A DNA stretch of 64,000 nt, taken from the NCBI GenBank assembly GCA_037974335.1, contig CM075724.1:71666850-71730849 (forward strand). Direction: 5' to 3'. Shown here one piece after another: positions 33,711 through 45,895 of the stretch (position 1 is its first letter; each line of letters begins with the position of its first letter). This DNA is from Prionace glauca (Eukaryota; Chordata; Chondrichthyes; Carcharhiniformes; Carcharhinidae). The notes under the pieces were generated by a model. The model searched no databases and was not told where the DNA came from. It saw nothing but the letters and a program-made list of their open reading frames with translations. Position numbers and translations under genes: made by a program.

Positions 33711-33860
33711 TCATGCGATCCAAGATTTTTCTCCTGGGTTGTTACTTTTGATTTCAGCGTACTCCACTTTCTCTTCCCTCTGGTCCATGACTGATGTTTT
33801 CTCGGAAATGATGAGATCCAAAGACGCATAAGTTAATTTACCATTGGTGGGTTGCTTGGC
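33711..33860 (-). CDS. Last exon of gene 2: cytoplasmic tail with two ITIMs
   Basis: On the minus strand an acceptor (gctccgacag) opens a phase-0 exon of 49 codons and a stop. It starts AKQPTNGK and ends EKSWIA. It holds LTYASL and VEYAEI, both perfect matches to the ITIM consensus (I/V/L/S)-x-Y-x-x-(I/V/L), with the tyrosines 23 residues apart. ITIMs, when phosphorylated, recruit SH2 phosphatases SHP-1 and SHP-2. The arrangement resembles SIRP-alpha tails (LTYADL, TEYASI types). The preceding exon ends in phase 0, which fits. The exon is too short to stand out as an open frame but the splice site, frame and motifs support it. Confidence 0.85.
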   Translation of the reverse strand, partial: AKQPTNGKLTYASLDLIISEKTSVMDQREEKVEYAEIKSNNPGEKSWIA

Positions 33861-33968
33861 CTGTCGGAGCAACAATGACATTTCAGTCGCGTTTTTCGCT
33901 CAAATTATATTTCTCAGGCTTTCAGTGTGTCAGAACTGGTTGAAAATAACTTTTATTCTCAATCTTAC

Positions 33969-34082
33969 CAGGACATAAACGGTGCTACCCTCGTCCCTTT
34001 TTTCCCGCTTTCCTGTTTCAGTCATCCCTCTGAGGTTGAGAGCAGCGCAATTCGGATTCCCCGCTTCTCCGGCGCACACAGT
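33969..34082 (-). CDS. Cytoplasmic exon of gene 2
   Basis: The acceptor ttttttatcag at 34,083 and the donor ctg|gtaag at 33,969 bound 114 nt, open in the phase-0 frame. It reads TVCAGEAGNPNCAALNLRG and ends EKRDEGSTVYVL. It joins the ITIM exon in frame. The tyrosine in STVYVL followed by Ala is near an ITIM/ITSM but not canonical. The TM exon ends in phase 1, so either a weaker acceptor at 34,067 (exon 33,969-34,066) is used or a small exon between was missed. The exon is well supported; its 5' edge is uncertain. Confidence 0.68.
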
Positions 34083-34377
34083 CTGATAAAAAATTGAGTG
34101 AAATATTAACGTTACATCAAATCACAAAAACAACTTTGAGGACGATGACAACAACAACAAAAAAAGTTGAGTATAATTTCTGAAAATCAGATCTGTTAAT
34201 GAGATCGTGGTAATCACTCACAAATACAACGGAGAAAACTGGCGTTAATTATTTGAATATTGATTCACAGTCAATGTTAGCATAACTCATTCTGGTCGAG
34301 TGGGACTTGTGCATGAGCTACGCAGCATCGAACATTTTTCTGGCTACGGGGTTGATTATTTCAGAATCCACAACCGC

Positions 34378-34414
34378 CCCCGCCCCCCACCCCCACCCCC
34401 ACCACCACCCCCCC

Positions 34415-34445
<31 letters not shown>

Positions 34446-34454
34446 ACACACACT
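34378..34454 (+). repeat. Compound microsatellite: C-rich run and (CA)n
   Basis: A run of C with scattered A, then more than 20 C, then about 12 CA units. It is low complexity and lies in an intron of gene 2. Confidence 0.95.
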
Positions 34455-34561
34455 CCCCACAGGATCACTAGGAGCAGGTAAGGCCCCTTACAGCGGTTAG
34501 CGATCAGGTCCAGTCAACATACACAGGACACTCAGAGATTCATGGTACGGCTATTGGGTGA

Positions 34562-34855
34562 TAATAGAATCATAGAATCTGTACAGTGTAGGAGGAAGCC
34601 ATTCGGCTCATCGAGTCTGCACCGACAACAATCCCACCAAGACCGAAAACCGATAAATTCACATATTTACTGGCAATTCCCCCTGACAGGGTAGGGCAAT
34701 TTAGCTTGGCCAATCAACCTAACCTACAAATCTTTGGACTGTGGCATAAACCGGGGCGCCAGGAAGAACCCCACACGAACACGGGAAGAATGTGCCAACT
34801 CCAGACTGTCACCTGAGGCCGCAGTTGAACCCGGGTCCCTGGCACTATGGCATTG
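34562..34855 (-). repeat. tRNA-headed SINE, diverged
   Basis: Same family and orientation as 3,150-3,495: catagaatctgtacagtgta, catcgagtctgcaccgaca and aatctttggactgtgg are in order, with a B-box-like ttgaacccgggtccc near the end. It lies in the intron between the TM and cytoplasmic exons of gene 2. Confidence 0.8.
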
Positions 34856-35404
34856 TATCCCCTTATATCATATAACGGAGCGGTTTATCTTTTCAGGCGG
34901 ACGAATAAACCATCGTACTGATACTGACAAAATGCAAACATCTGCTGTCTGCAAGCGTTGGAGAATCCCTGGACTTATATATCATTGTTGTAACAATGGG
35001 ACACTGACTACACATTCACCTTGGTAGTGGGAACTCCAGGAATCAAGAAATCAATATGTTTTACGCCCCCCACCCCACCCCAAGCTCCCCTTCAGCATTT
35101 TCGACATTCTGAGCCTATCAATATATCAGTGATGTTGATGAATTTCTCATTGAAATAGCAGCCTATTTCCCATCACTGAAACTGACCTGCTTCTTGGACT
35201 TGTCGGTTATTTCCTCAGCAGCCCTCCTATCTATTAGAAAAATGATCAACTTCATCACCTGAAATGTTTTCAGCAATAATTACTCAACGTTGGAGCAAAG
35301 TAATCAGACGCATTAGCAGTGAAAATGTAACAACAGGTGCTGCATGTGGCTGAGATGGGATCCACACTACAACAGAACACAATGCCAATTACATGCAAAC
35401 CAAG

Positions 35405-35590
35405 GTAATGCAGATTCTGAAATTGTGAATTAAAAGCAGAAATTGCGGAACATACTCAACAGATTAGACATTGGTTACCTTTCCGGGTCAGTGTTCTGAC
35501 ACCAAGGCATTGACCCAAAACATTTATCTCCACAGATTCTGAGATTTGAATATCTCCAACATTTTCTGATTTTACGTGTTCCTTTTACAT
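35405..35590. repeat. Degenerate palindromic repeat
   Basis: One arm (gcagaaattgcggaacatac, tcaacagattag) and a reverse-complement-like arm (ctccacagattctgag, ctccaacattttctgatttt) meet near 35,500. A half of the same repeat is fused to CR1 sequence at 21,480-21,560. Confidence 0.5.
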
Positions 35591-35902
35591 TTGTATTCCA
35601 GGTTCACGGCATCCACCCCATTGTTGCTATCCCTACAAGTACAGTCACATGCTAGTGACGATTAACCGACAGAATTCACAACGCCCAGAACAAAAATCCA
35701 GTTATGTTTAATGTTCATAGTTCGTGATATTCTGAAGTTTAGGATCCAGTTTAGGATCTTATTCTCGTCTCAGCACTGGGCCCTCGAACGACAAAACTTC
35801 TGCCAAAATCTAGATTCAAGTCTGCACCATTTCAGCTACCTCTGCCACACGAATACGCTGCTTTGACACGTGAGAACACAGTGGTGAATCAGGATGCCTT
35901 AC

Positions 35903-36028
35903 CATCAGATCTACCTAAGTCGCAGCTTTTGAAGCGAATCAGCAGTATCGCTGTCATCATTATAATTATTAACACACCCACAACAGATCCAGACACCTTG
36001 AGATAGAGAAACATCCGGTCTCCTTTAC
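35903..36028 (-). CDS. Transmembrane exon of gene 2
   Basis: A 126-nt phase 1-1 exon with acceptor tttgtcttcactag and donor gatg|gtaagg. It reads KGDRMFLYLKVSGSVVG, then VLIIIMMTAILLIRFKSC, then DLGRSDG. About 22 hydrophobic residues (VSGSVVG to LLI) form one membrane span, with Arg and Lys right after it as an inside-positive stop-transfer. There is no charged residue in the span, so no partner with an ITAM is expected; this fits an inhibitory receptor that signals through its own tail. It joins the C1 exon (phase 1 end, G + GT = Gly) in frame. The 6.1-kb intron upstream holds nested LINEs. Confidence 0.85.
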
Positions 36029-36959
36029 CTAGTGAAGACAAAGTTTAATGTTACGATTTTCAGGAGCAAATGATGCGAAACATATGAGCAACGTTAGTTG
36101 TTAAGCCGTACTGACATATCAAAATTTTCGTCGCATGTCTGGGTGTCCCATTTTGATTTCCCTGCGAGACCTCAGAACAATCGTATTAAACTACCGGAGT
36201 TCAACACAGATTAAAACAGATTGTACACTTGTGATAACATCAGGCTTTTCTTGATTATATGTAATGTTTCAAGCAATACTTATACAGCTTTCTGCATGAT
36301 GTAACATTTTTACGTCTGCCTCTCTGTTCTCCCAAATCTCTCAAACAGATAACTCCTGTACCAATTAGACAAGATGCATTATTTGAAAATTTATTAAATA
36401 ATTTAAGTAACGAGTTATAGTGGATGATATTGACTATTAATTGCATCACGCTTCCTGTTGAAATATCCGTATAAAATCTCATTGTTTGTTTGTAAACTGC
36501 ATGCAAGTTTACGCTCAAAGTTAATCTTCTCCCTTCTGAGGAACTTTATAGTCTTTTGTTGCTAATCCTCAAACCACCCCACTCCTCTGGTCTGCCGCTA
36601 TCCTTTGGCACGTTGCAGATCCTACTTTTCAATTGAATGTTATCATTGACTTTTTTGTTAACAATGAATTTTCCTCTTTTTCGTGCAATCCCTCTTTCTG
36701 TTTGGGATAAGCACCTGCTCATCATTTTGGACAAGCTGTTTGAATATCTGCTCATCTAGTGACCTGTATCATAACTTGTTCACCCAGTTTATCTTGCAGC
36801 TCCTCCCTCATCCCATTTAACTTGCCCTTTTTTCAGGTGAAAACACCTGGAATTCTATCATAACGTGGTCACTATCCCCTCAAGGTTCCCGAAGTGCAAA
36901 GCTCTTGTTAATCTATCTTCATTATTCAAAACCAAATTGTTATTTTCCAGCTGAAATAT

Positions 36960-37390
36960 TCTTTCAAAATCTGGACATGGTACTTCAGGAAGGATGTCAA
37001 TGTCTCTGAGGGAGAGGAGCAGGGTGTGGAACAGAGAAGAGATTCACTAGGATTTTGCAAGATCATGAACATTCTTTAAGCAGGGAGACTGGAGAAGCTC
37101 GGGCTCTTTTTCAGAATTTAGAGAAGTTTAGAATCACCTGATGATATTGATCGTATCATTGATCTGTTTGATATAGCAAATGCAAGAAATATTACAATAA
37201 AGTTAAGCAAAGATACTGATTTAGGGCAATTTGGTCAAAATCAGAGGCGACATGGAGGAAGTCAATGCACAAAGCGTGTTGATGTCAGTTGGTTTACATT
37301 GCCTGAAAACACAGGGAAGTATTCCAACAGTCCAATTTAGAACAGAGTTGAATAAAACTTGAAGGGAGAATATTTCTAGAGTTATGGGGG
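36960..37390 (+). mobile_element. Very old CR1 trace
   Basis: Words such as tacttcaggaaggatgtcaa, gattcactaggat and ggagaagctcgggctctttt follow the C-terminal CR1 order, and ttagaacagagttgaat follows later. It is heavily diverged and has no frame. Confidence 0.4.
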
Positions 37391-38505
37391 CACTGGTGAG
37401 ATGAATTAATTAGATAGCTCTCCGAAAGAGCTTGCAACGTTATGATAAACTGAACTCCCTACTTGCGTGCAGTACAATTGCAATTAAAACTGTTCTGTCC
37501 ATGAAATTGATTGTTCATTTTTTAAATTTGCAGTGAATGAGGATTCACTACATTAGCTTTCACGATATTCTGAAGGTGAGTGACCTTATGGCAGAGCAAA
37601 TTCGCTTTGCAGTTTCAGTAGTGCTGAGTTATCAGGCAGGTATCTTTGCAGCTCCCTTTTTCAAGCGTATGCAGTTGAAATTTTCTGTTCACCTCTACGT
37701 GGTGAGTCAATTTATGATCCAATTAAGTTTCCACAAAGTTTATTATTTGTAAAACACAAATCACGGTAACAATGTTAATAACTACCAGTGATTAATCCAT
37801 TGGCTGTCCACTGAAGATGTCCCAAGTCCCTTTCCTCATATCGCATAACTTCACCGGTGTTGTGGGTGAGAGCGTTCGAAGGACATGGCAATTGGAAAAC
37901 ATGTTGATTGATTTATTCCTCAATGGATCCGAATGTGAATTTTGTGTTTTTGGTAAGAGCCTCACATAGTTATAGTGACCCTTTAGAAGCTGCAGGGAAC
38001 AATACATTCCGTTCATTAACTTACGTGGTATTTGCATTGCCAGCTAAGTCAGCAGTATTGTCTATTTCAATTAGCTTGAGAAGTTGGTCGGGGATTGCAT
38101 TATTGAACCCCCTTTGCCCATGTGGTGGAGGTGCACCCACAGTAAAGTTAAACGAGAGTTCTGGAATGTTAACCTAAAAACAATCAGGTAATGGCGACAT
38201 ATTTGCGAATCAACATGCTGAATGACTTAGAGGCTATGTTGCAGGTATTGATATTCCCCACTGTTTGCTGCAGTTGTCTAGATAGGTGACAGCAGTCTTG
38301 TGATTGGAAGGTGCTCCCTCAGGAGCCTTGCTGAGTTGCTTAAATGCATTTTTGCTGCTGACAATGTTGGTCAAGAGACTGTGGTTCTATGCTTTACTGT
38401 TGGAAATACCCATGCCTGACACTTGTGTCACGTGAAGGTTATTTGCCTTTTGCCAGTCCAGGCCTGGATATTGTTTAGGTTTTGTTGCATTTGGGCATGA
38501 AGACC

Positions 38506-39835
38506 TTCATGGAAAGGATTAGTAGAGACAGGATTTATAGTTATTTGGAAAGTAATGAGTTGATTAGAGACAGTCAGCATGGTTTTGTAGCGGGTAGGTC
38601 ATGCCTTACTAACCTTATCGAGTTCTTTGAGAAAGTGACCAAAGAGGTGGATAGGGGTAAGGCAGTTGATGTGGTGTATATGGATTTTAGCAAGGCGTTT
38701 GATAAGGTTCACCATGGTAGGCTTCTGCAGAAAATGCAGATGTATGGGATTGGGGGTGATCTACGTAATTGGATCAGGAATTGGCTAGCAGATAGGAGAC
38801 AGAGAGTGGTGGTTGATGGGAAATATTCGTCATGGAGTTCGGTTACAAGTGGTGTGCCTCAGGGATCTGTTTTGGGGCCACTGCTGTTTGTAATTTTTAT
38901 TAATGATCTGGATGAGGGTATAGTTGGGTGGATTAGTAAGTTTGCTGATGACACCAAAGTCGGAGGTGTGGTTGATAGTGAGGAAGGGTGTCATAGTTTG
39001 CAGGATGACTTAGAAAGGTTACAGAGCTGGGCTGAGAGGTGGCGAATGGAGTTTAATGTGGAGAAGTGTGAGGTAATTCATTTCGGTAGGAATAACAGAT
39101 GTGTTGAGTATAGGGCTAACGGGAGGACTTTGAATAGTGTGGAGGAGCAGAGGGATCTAGGTGTATGTGTACATAGATCCCTGAAAGTTGGGAATCAAGT
39201 AGATAAAGTTGTTAAGAAGGCATACGGAGTTTTGGCGTTTATTGGTAGGGGGATTGAATTTGGGAGTCGCAGCGTCATGCTGCAACTGTACACATCTCTG
39301 GTGCGGCCGCACTTGGAGTTTTGTGTGCAGTTCTGGTCCCCACATTACAGGAAGGATGTAGAGGCTTTGGAGACGGTGCAGAGGAGGTTTACCAGGATGT
39401 TGCCTGGTATGGAGGGGAGATCCTATGAGGAGAGATTGAGAGATTTGGGGTTGTTTTCGCTGGAAAGAAGGCGGCTAAGAGGGGATCTCATTGAAACATA
39501 TAAGATGATTAGAGGTTTAGACAGGGTAGATAGTGATAGCCTTTTTCCTAGGATGGAGAAAGCTAACACGAGGGGGCACGATTTTAAATTAAGGGGGGGT
39601 AGTTATGGGACAGATGTCAGGGGTAGGTTCTTTACCCAGAGGGTGGTGAGGGACTGGAATGCCCTGCCAGCTGCAGTTGTAAATGCACCTAGTTTGGGGG
39701 CGTTTAAAAGATCTGTGGATAGGTTTATGGATGAAAAGGGATTGGTTTAGGCTAGTGGGTCATTGTTTTGTAACTGGTCGGCGCAACATCGTGGGCCGAG
39801 GGGCCTGTTCTGCGCTGTAATGTTCTGTGTTCTAT
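38506..39835 (+). mobile_element. Family-B CR1, 5'-truncated, reverse transcriptase open
   Basis: One open frame from the first element base to 39,750 covers [58 protein letters not shown] and [10 protein letters not shown]. The C-terminal region ends FMDEKGLV, and the 3' end is aatgttctgtgttctatg. All catalytic blocks of the retained part are intact. The missing 5' part means it cannot move alone. It lies antisense to gene 2 in an intron. Confidence 0.88.
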
Positions 39836-40175
39836 GTTCAGCATCTGAGGATTTATGAATGTTGGTGGACACTGTGCTGTCATCAGCGAATTTCCCACTT
39901 CTGATCTTAAGATGGAAAGAAGACGACCTGTGAAATAACTGAAGAAACCTGGTCCAGGAAAGCACTCTGAGAAACTCCTGCAGTGATATGCAGGAACGGA
40001 ACCGATTGACTTCCAGCCACATCACCATCAACCTTTGTGCCAAATATGATTCGACCCAGCAGAGGGTTTCCCCCTTGTCCCATTGAGACAGATTTTCCTC
40101 GGCTGCTTGATGACACAATCCATCAAATACTGCTTTGATGTCAAGGGAAGTAACTCTCATTGCACCTCTCTTATT

Positions 40176-41027
40176 TCGACCACTTTGGTAGAAATAATAG
40201 TCGGAGGGATTATTATTGACAGGGCAAAATGCTGCAGCATACTCTGGTGCAGAGGGACCTGGGGGTCTTTGTGGACGAATCGCAGAAACCCAGTCTGCAG
40301 GTGCAGCAGGTGATCAAGAAGGCGAATGGAATTTTGGCCTTTATAGCGAGGGAGAGACAATATTAAAGCAAGGAGGTTTGCTGCAACTGTACAGTGCACT
40401 GGCGAGGCCGCAGCTGGAGTATTGTGTGCAGTTTTGGTCGCCACATTTGCGAAAGGATATATTGGCCTTGGAGAGATTGCAGAGAAGGTTCAGTAGGCTG
40501 ATACCGGAGATGAGGGTGACGGCCTATGAGGAGAGATTGAATAGACTGGGTCTGTACTCGTTGACGTTTAGAAGGCTGAGGGGGGATCTTATAGAGACAT
40601 ATAAGATGATGAAGGAGCTAGATAATGTAGAGGTAGAGAGATTCTTCCCGCTTCGAAAGGATAGCAGAATTAGAGGGCACAGCCCAAAAATAAGGGCGGG
40701 GGGTGTGTGGGGGTGGGGGGGGGGGGGGGGGGGGGCGTGTGCAGCGGCAGCTCACATCGGAGTTGAGGAGGAACCTCTTCACTCAAAGGGTATTGAGTCT
40801 ATAGAATTCTCTGCCCATTGAAGTGGTGGAGGCTACCTCGCTGAATATATTTAAGTTACGTGTAGTTAGGTTTGTGATAGCCAAGGGAATTAAGGGTTTT
40901 GGGGAGAAAGCGGGAAAGTGGAATTGATCCACTTCAGATCAGCCATGATCTTGTTGAATGGCGGGGCAGGCTCGAAGGGCTAGATGGCCTACTCCTGCTC
41001 TTATTTCTTATGTTCTAAAGTTCAGCT
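40176..41027 (+). mobile_element. Family A/D CR1 3' end
   Basis: Reads [40 protein letters not shown] and KELDNVEVERFFPLR. A G run of over 20 bases at about 40,712-40,735 disrupts the frame in the GG-R-F segment. The 3' end is cttatgttct. It is inserted in the old minus-strand LINE. Confidence 0.82.
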
Positions 41028-41504
41028 CTTTTAGTCACGAATGAACCAAAGCTGAAATGAGGTCAAGTAGTGAATGGTCCTCGTGGAATCCAATCTGAGC
41101 ATCATTGAACACGTGTATTGCTAAGCAAGTGCTGCTTGATAGCACTGTTGCTGATCCTTGCATCACTCCATCAATTTACTGATGATCCAGGACAGATTCA
41201 TGGGTTAGTCAGCAATCCAGTTGGACACATCCTGTTTCTGGTGCATCGGACATATTGCCGGATAGTTGCCAGTGTTGTAGTTGCATGGAAACAGCTTGAT
41301 CAGCTGCACAGCATATTCTGGAGCACAAGTATTCAATATTATTGCTAGAATATTGTCAGAGTTCAGAGATTTTGCAGTGTCCAATGCCTTCGGCCGTTTC
41401 CTGCTGTAAAATGGAGTAAATTGGAATGATTGAAGGCTGACTTTTGTGATGCTGGGGAGCCATGTTGAATCATTTGGTCTGCAAATTTTACAGATGCACC
41501 ATAT

Positions 41505-41960
41505 AAAGAGTTCTTTCTGTTTGTATCATAGTTTGGTATGGCTCCAGCTCTGTCCAAGACTGCAAAAACAAACTGCGAAATGTCGTAAACGAAGCTCAGT
41601 CCATCACGCAAACCAACCTCCCATCCATCGATTCTGTCTACCTTTCCCGCTGCTCGTTAAGCAACCAGCATAATCCATGACGCCACACGCTTCGGACATA
41701 TTCTTTTCCACCTTCTTTCCTCGGGAAAAAGTTACAAAATTTTGAAGACGCGTACCAATCGACTGAAAACAACTTCTGTTTCGGTGTCATCAAACTTTTG
41801 AATGGACCTAACGCATATTAAGTTCGTCTATCTCTCCACCCGAGCTGTAACTGTAACATAACTTTCTGTATGTCCGTTATGCTTTGACTGTATAGCGCGC
41901 AAGAAACAATACTTTTCAGTCCATTTTAATACATGTGAAAATAATAAATCAAATCAAGTC
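41505..41960 (+). mobile_element. LINE 3' end with (aaatc)-type tail
   Basis: Contains tggtatggctccagctctgt, cagtccatcacgcaaaccaa, tcgggaaaaagttacaaaat and the ending atacatgtgaaaataataaa with tcaaatcaagtc. This is the end of another non-LTR family, known to me from fish genomes. It is not the CR1 type (no ttcttatg or ttctatg end). Confidence 0.6.
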
Positions 41961-42172
41961 AAAAAGAATCATCCACTACTTTGTCCGTCTTCGTGACATA
42001 CGCCCACTCGACAATTCCTTTCTGCCGTGGCAATGAACGCTCTTCATCCAATAACGCTCTTCATCTAATTCCTTTAATACACTTCTGCTGTAGATTTGGG
42101 GGATAGAACGGCCCAGATTATGCCCCTAAATCCAACAAGATACAATTTACAGGAGTAATGTAGGACTCTTAC

Positions 42173-42454
42173 CCTGATCGCGTAATACGTAGCTGTCCTT
42201 GGCTGGCATTCTGGCAGAAATATGAGAAATTTGGCAGGTATAAACGGATCCGATGTCAACAGGTCTGAGAGAGCTGGAAACCTGATACAATCCCTCCTCG
42301 TTCTGCCATTCTGTAGTATTGACTCCAGCTCTAAGTTCCCTGTCGTTTTTGTACCAAGTGAGGTTGAAATCTTTGGGGAAGAAAGCAGCAGTTTTACAGA
42401 GCAGTGCGAGGGACGGAGAGGTCGGGAGCGTTATCTTCACAGGTGTTGGCGGCA
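42173..42454 (-). CDS. Immunoglobulin C1-set exon of gene 2
   Basis: A 282-nt phase 1-1 exon with acceptor ttaattcatttgcag and donor cagg|gtaag. It reads PPTPVKITLPTSPSLAL, LCKTAAFFPKDFNLTWYKN, then GLYQVSSSLRPVDIG and VYTCQISHISARMPAK. All C1 marks are present: Cys in L-x-C, the FFP turn, W, the Y-x-V-S-S-x-L strand, and the second Cys in Y-x-C-Q-x-x-H. N-glycosylation sequons occur at NLT and NTT. C1 domains are typical of antibodies, TCR, MHC, tapasin, SIRP and B7. It joins the V exon (phase 1) upstream and the TM exon downstream without frame loss. Confidence 0.9.
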
Positions 42455-42455
42455 C

Positions 42456-45400
42456 TGCAAATGAATTAATGGACAGGAATTAAAATCGCTATTCCTGAAT
42501 TGTATCCAGGGGAAAGAACAGAAAAATAATGCCTCCCTGGAAAAGAGAACATGTAGCAGCTGGATTAGGAGAATTTTATTGCCACAATAATTTGTGTTGC
42601 CTGAAGCAGTGAGCGAAATCATATTAAATTACTATCTCCAGTGAGCTTGCTGAGGGGAGATCCACTGTGCACTGAAATAAACTTAAGTTTCAATTATACT
42701 GTACCAGGTAGTGAGAAGTTTCAGCTCTCTCTGAAAGTGTTTCATCACAGTTCAGACATCTAGAATCGTCAATGGTCAAATACGCAGAATACAAAATGAG
42801 ACATGCCAAAGAAGCAGAATGGACCCGTTATCTTAACAATGCACTCTTATGTATGTTCCTGACTATGATTCCTCAGGAACGGATTCAATTTCCGAGTCAT
42901 CTTTCCTGGTAAAACTGTCGCTGACACCATACAAATTTTTGTTTCGTGTCTTACCTGTGATGAACTTTTTGGAAGTATTGTCGCTTCATCTGACTGGCAG
43001 AGTTCTCCTCGTACATCATTTCCCTCTCTTTACTTGTCCATGGAAAAGATGGTCAGGTTTCCATCCACAGTCCATGAGTTTTGCCGCAGTCAGTTCTTCG
43101 CGTTCTCGCATTCTAATTCATCCCCGCAATGTTAAACTGATTCACTCCGTCCCCCTGTCCTTGATGATCCTTAATGGTCAATATGCTAATCCATTCTTGG
43201 CTTCAATCAAACACCAACGTCTGTGTTTTTAGATGACTTGCATTGTTGAGCCTTTCCCAGCAGTCAAAACGCGTTCAAACCCTTGTTCAAACCCTTGCAC
43301 GAATGATCTCTTTAGTTGGCTTTTATCTCCAAGTTACAGGCCTAATGTCACTAAGTAAGTAGATTTTCTATCCCATTCTTGTCATTATTATGGCCCCCGA
43401 AATATACGCACGCCCAGAACTGTGGTCTGTTGAAGGACTCATACTCAGTTTCTCGCAGGATTCATTTATTCCTGACACGGGGCAACATATCAATATTTCT
43501 CTATTGTTCACATTAAGAGTTCGCTAGATAGGGGAGAAAAATACTACCTCTATTCTAGCCAGGAGATCAATTCTCATGAAAAAACTCAGCCCTCCAGTTT
43601 TTGCACTCAAAAGTTCTAATTCCAGCGAGAGACATACCACAGCGCTTGAACATGTTAAATGAAACTTGTCCAGCGCAATTCTTAGACTCAACCATCGCCA
43701 ACCGAGATCATCCATGGTCCTTTTTTCCCGAAGGCTGAGACACGTTGTGATTCAAGATTCCACAATCCGCGAATTTTCTCTTCACTTTGAATAATTGATA
43801 AAATTTCCTGCACCATTTTCATCAGACTGGCTAGGCTTCAGATTCAAAGTAGAATTTCTGGGGCAATTACAATCTGCATCTCCTTCATATGCCAACCTTG
43901 GAAATTCTACTCCGTACTCCACCAACTCCATTTACAATCGGAATCATTCTCAGTAAGTTAATTCCTTTCAAATGGCCACAGCCCACTACGCTCCACCCTA
44001 GCACCCATTGAAATTATAAACCCAAAACTGCTACATGCTGTGCAAGGACTATTTGACCTCTGAGTTTAAATTTCATCTTTGCATTTATTCAAAGAGATGA
44101 CTGTGGTCCCATATCTGATCCTGCATTAACTTCTCGTCCGCCCACACAGAAACCCATTCACTTTTGGATCCAACGAGCACATTAATTGGCTCCTCCGTGT
44201 GCATTTTATTGGCACGTTGTCTGAATACGATTGCAAACTGTTGTAAGAGTAGTTTTTATCCATGACATTTTCATAGTAACTTATTCTCCATTCGTTCATC
44301 TTTTACTTGATGCATGTCCTGCTGTCTGGCACCGGAATCTATGGGAAGTATTTCTGCTTCTTCACTTCCATCCTCCTGGAGTCTCAGACTGTGTTGAAAC
44401 AGGACAAATTCCCATCCAGTGTTACAAAAATCCATTTCCTAGCTGTTAAGATCTAAAATTTAATTCATCAGCTGATCTAAAATTATAACTAATCGAGATC
44501 GCTGTAAATGAAATCTATTGGCTTTACATTACATCTAATTTTAACCTTTTAGGGCTAGAAAATTGCATGTGCTGTCTCATCTTTAAATGCGATCTATAAA
44601 AACAACGTCATGTAATTTGAAATAAAATGTCATCCTAAAATACAATGGGCAAAAGAAGAAAATAAATAGTTCTTGATAAGCTGACTTCCATCAGCATTAT
44701 TAAAACATGTTGTTAGCAAATCTGGTCATTACTTCATTACATTGATTATGCATAGTATCACGCAATACTAATTACTGTTTATATTGGTATCGTTCTCCCG
44801 CCATGTCCCGCCATCTCCTGCCGCCACTTACCCCTTTCCACTCTGTATACTTCCTGCAGCTATTTTCTGACAGTGATGAAAATCACTTTGTTAAACTAGA
44901 TTAGATTCAGCGGGCAACTCATTCCTGTGTGCTGGTGCTGTCGTCAGGTCTGTGTTGAAGGGGTGAATTAAATGTTGACAACAGTAATATATTTGGAGAC
45001 GACAGTTCGTCTTCCTTATTTTGTACTCGTTTATAATCAAATTAAAGCAGATACCTTGACACTTCCTATGTTTAACAATTTTTTATTACTGTTGAGGTTA
45101 CCAGAGCAGCTTCGAGACTGGATATTCTGCAACAAATGATGACACTAATGGTTGCACAAAGTATCCCCGCATCTAGAAAGGCAGGATTCTGCTGGAATAA
45201 TCTCCATTTGCCTGGATGAGAATAGCTGTAGAACGCCCGCGCGCCAAATCCCGGAAAAAGTACCTAAGGTACATCAATCCGTGACTGAAACAACCATTAC
45301 CTTCACCATCGTCGCACGCAGTATGTGCTGCTTAAAAAATGCATCACTCGCCAAGGAGGCTGTGTGACAAAACACTTCAAGGGCGTCAGCCGCATGGGAC

Positions 45401-45895
45401 GAGCTGTTTTTTTTTAACAATGTAAACAGAATCCTGACCTAGTCATACATCACCGTTTGCTCCTTGTCACTGGATCAAAAACCTGAAATTTCCATTTCAA
45501 ATCATTGCCATTGAAGAAAACCGTCCCGCGACCAATGAAGAATGCAGAATATGAGTAAGAACATAAAGGTGCTTGTGTTAAGGTGAATTAATTGAGGTAA
45601 ATGACAGATAATAAAAATCTCCAGATCCGGATTCCTGTGAACTGTAGTGATTCTGTGGTATTTTGGGATATCGAAAAGGAGAAACGGGAGAAAAAAAATC
45701 ATTGACAATCTAATTTTCACTGTTGGGTAAGTGTTGCTGTTCATCGCGCGGGAACACGCAACATTCACTGCAAAGACTGTAAAGTAACAACACAAATCAG
45801 ACCTGAGTGAAAGTTCCGTCAGATTGCTCAGCCATTTTTCTGATATTCACCGGCAGAATTTTATACCAGCCTGTTTCTCCCTCATTATCACTCAC
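42456..45895. other. V-C1 intron of gene 2, no repeat recognised
   Basis: 3.4 kb between the two immunoglobulin exons. I see no further V or C exon and no recent element in it; short open frames here lack family features. Confidence 0.5.

Larger units (their letters stand above)
37990..41490 (-). mobile_element. Old LINE (L2/CR1-like) split by two later CR1 insertions
   Basis: Three pieces (37,990-38,505; 39,836-40,175; 41,028-41,490) are collinear on the minus strand. The middle piece reads, across damaged frames, like reverse transcriptase around the G-V-P-Q-G block (SLQEFLRVLSWTRFLQLFHR) and a degenerate FADDSTV. It lies in the C1-TM intron of gene 2, in the gene's own orientation. It is much more diverged than the two elements inside it. 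Confidence 0.7.

Noticed and set aside
34300-34500. Proline-run frame
   Set aside because: It is a translation of the C-rich microsatellite.
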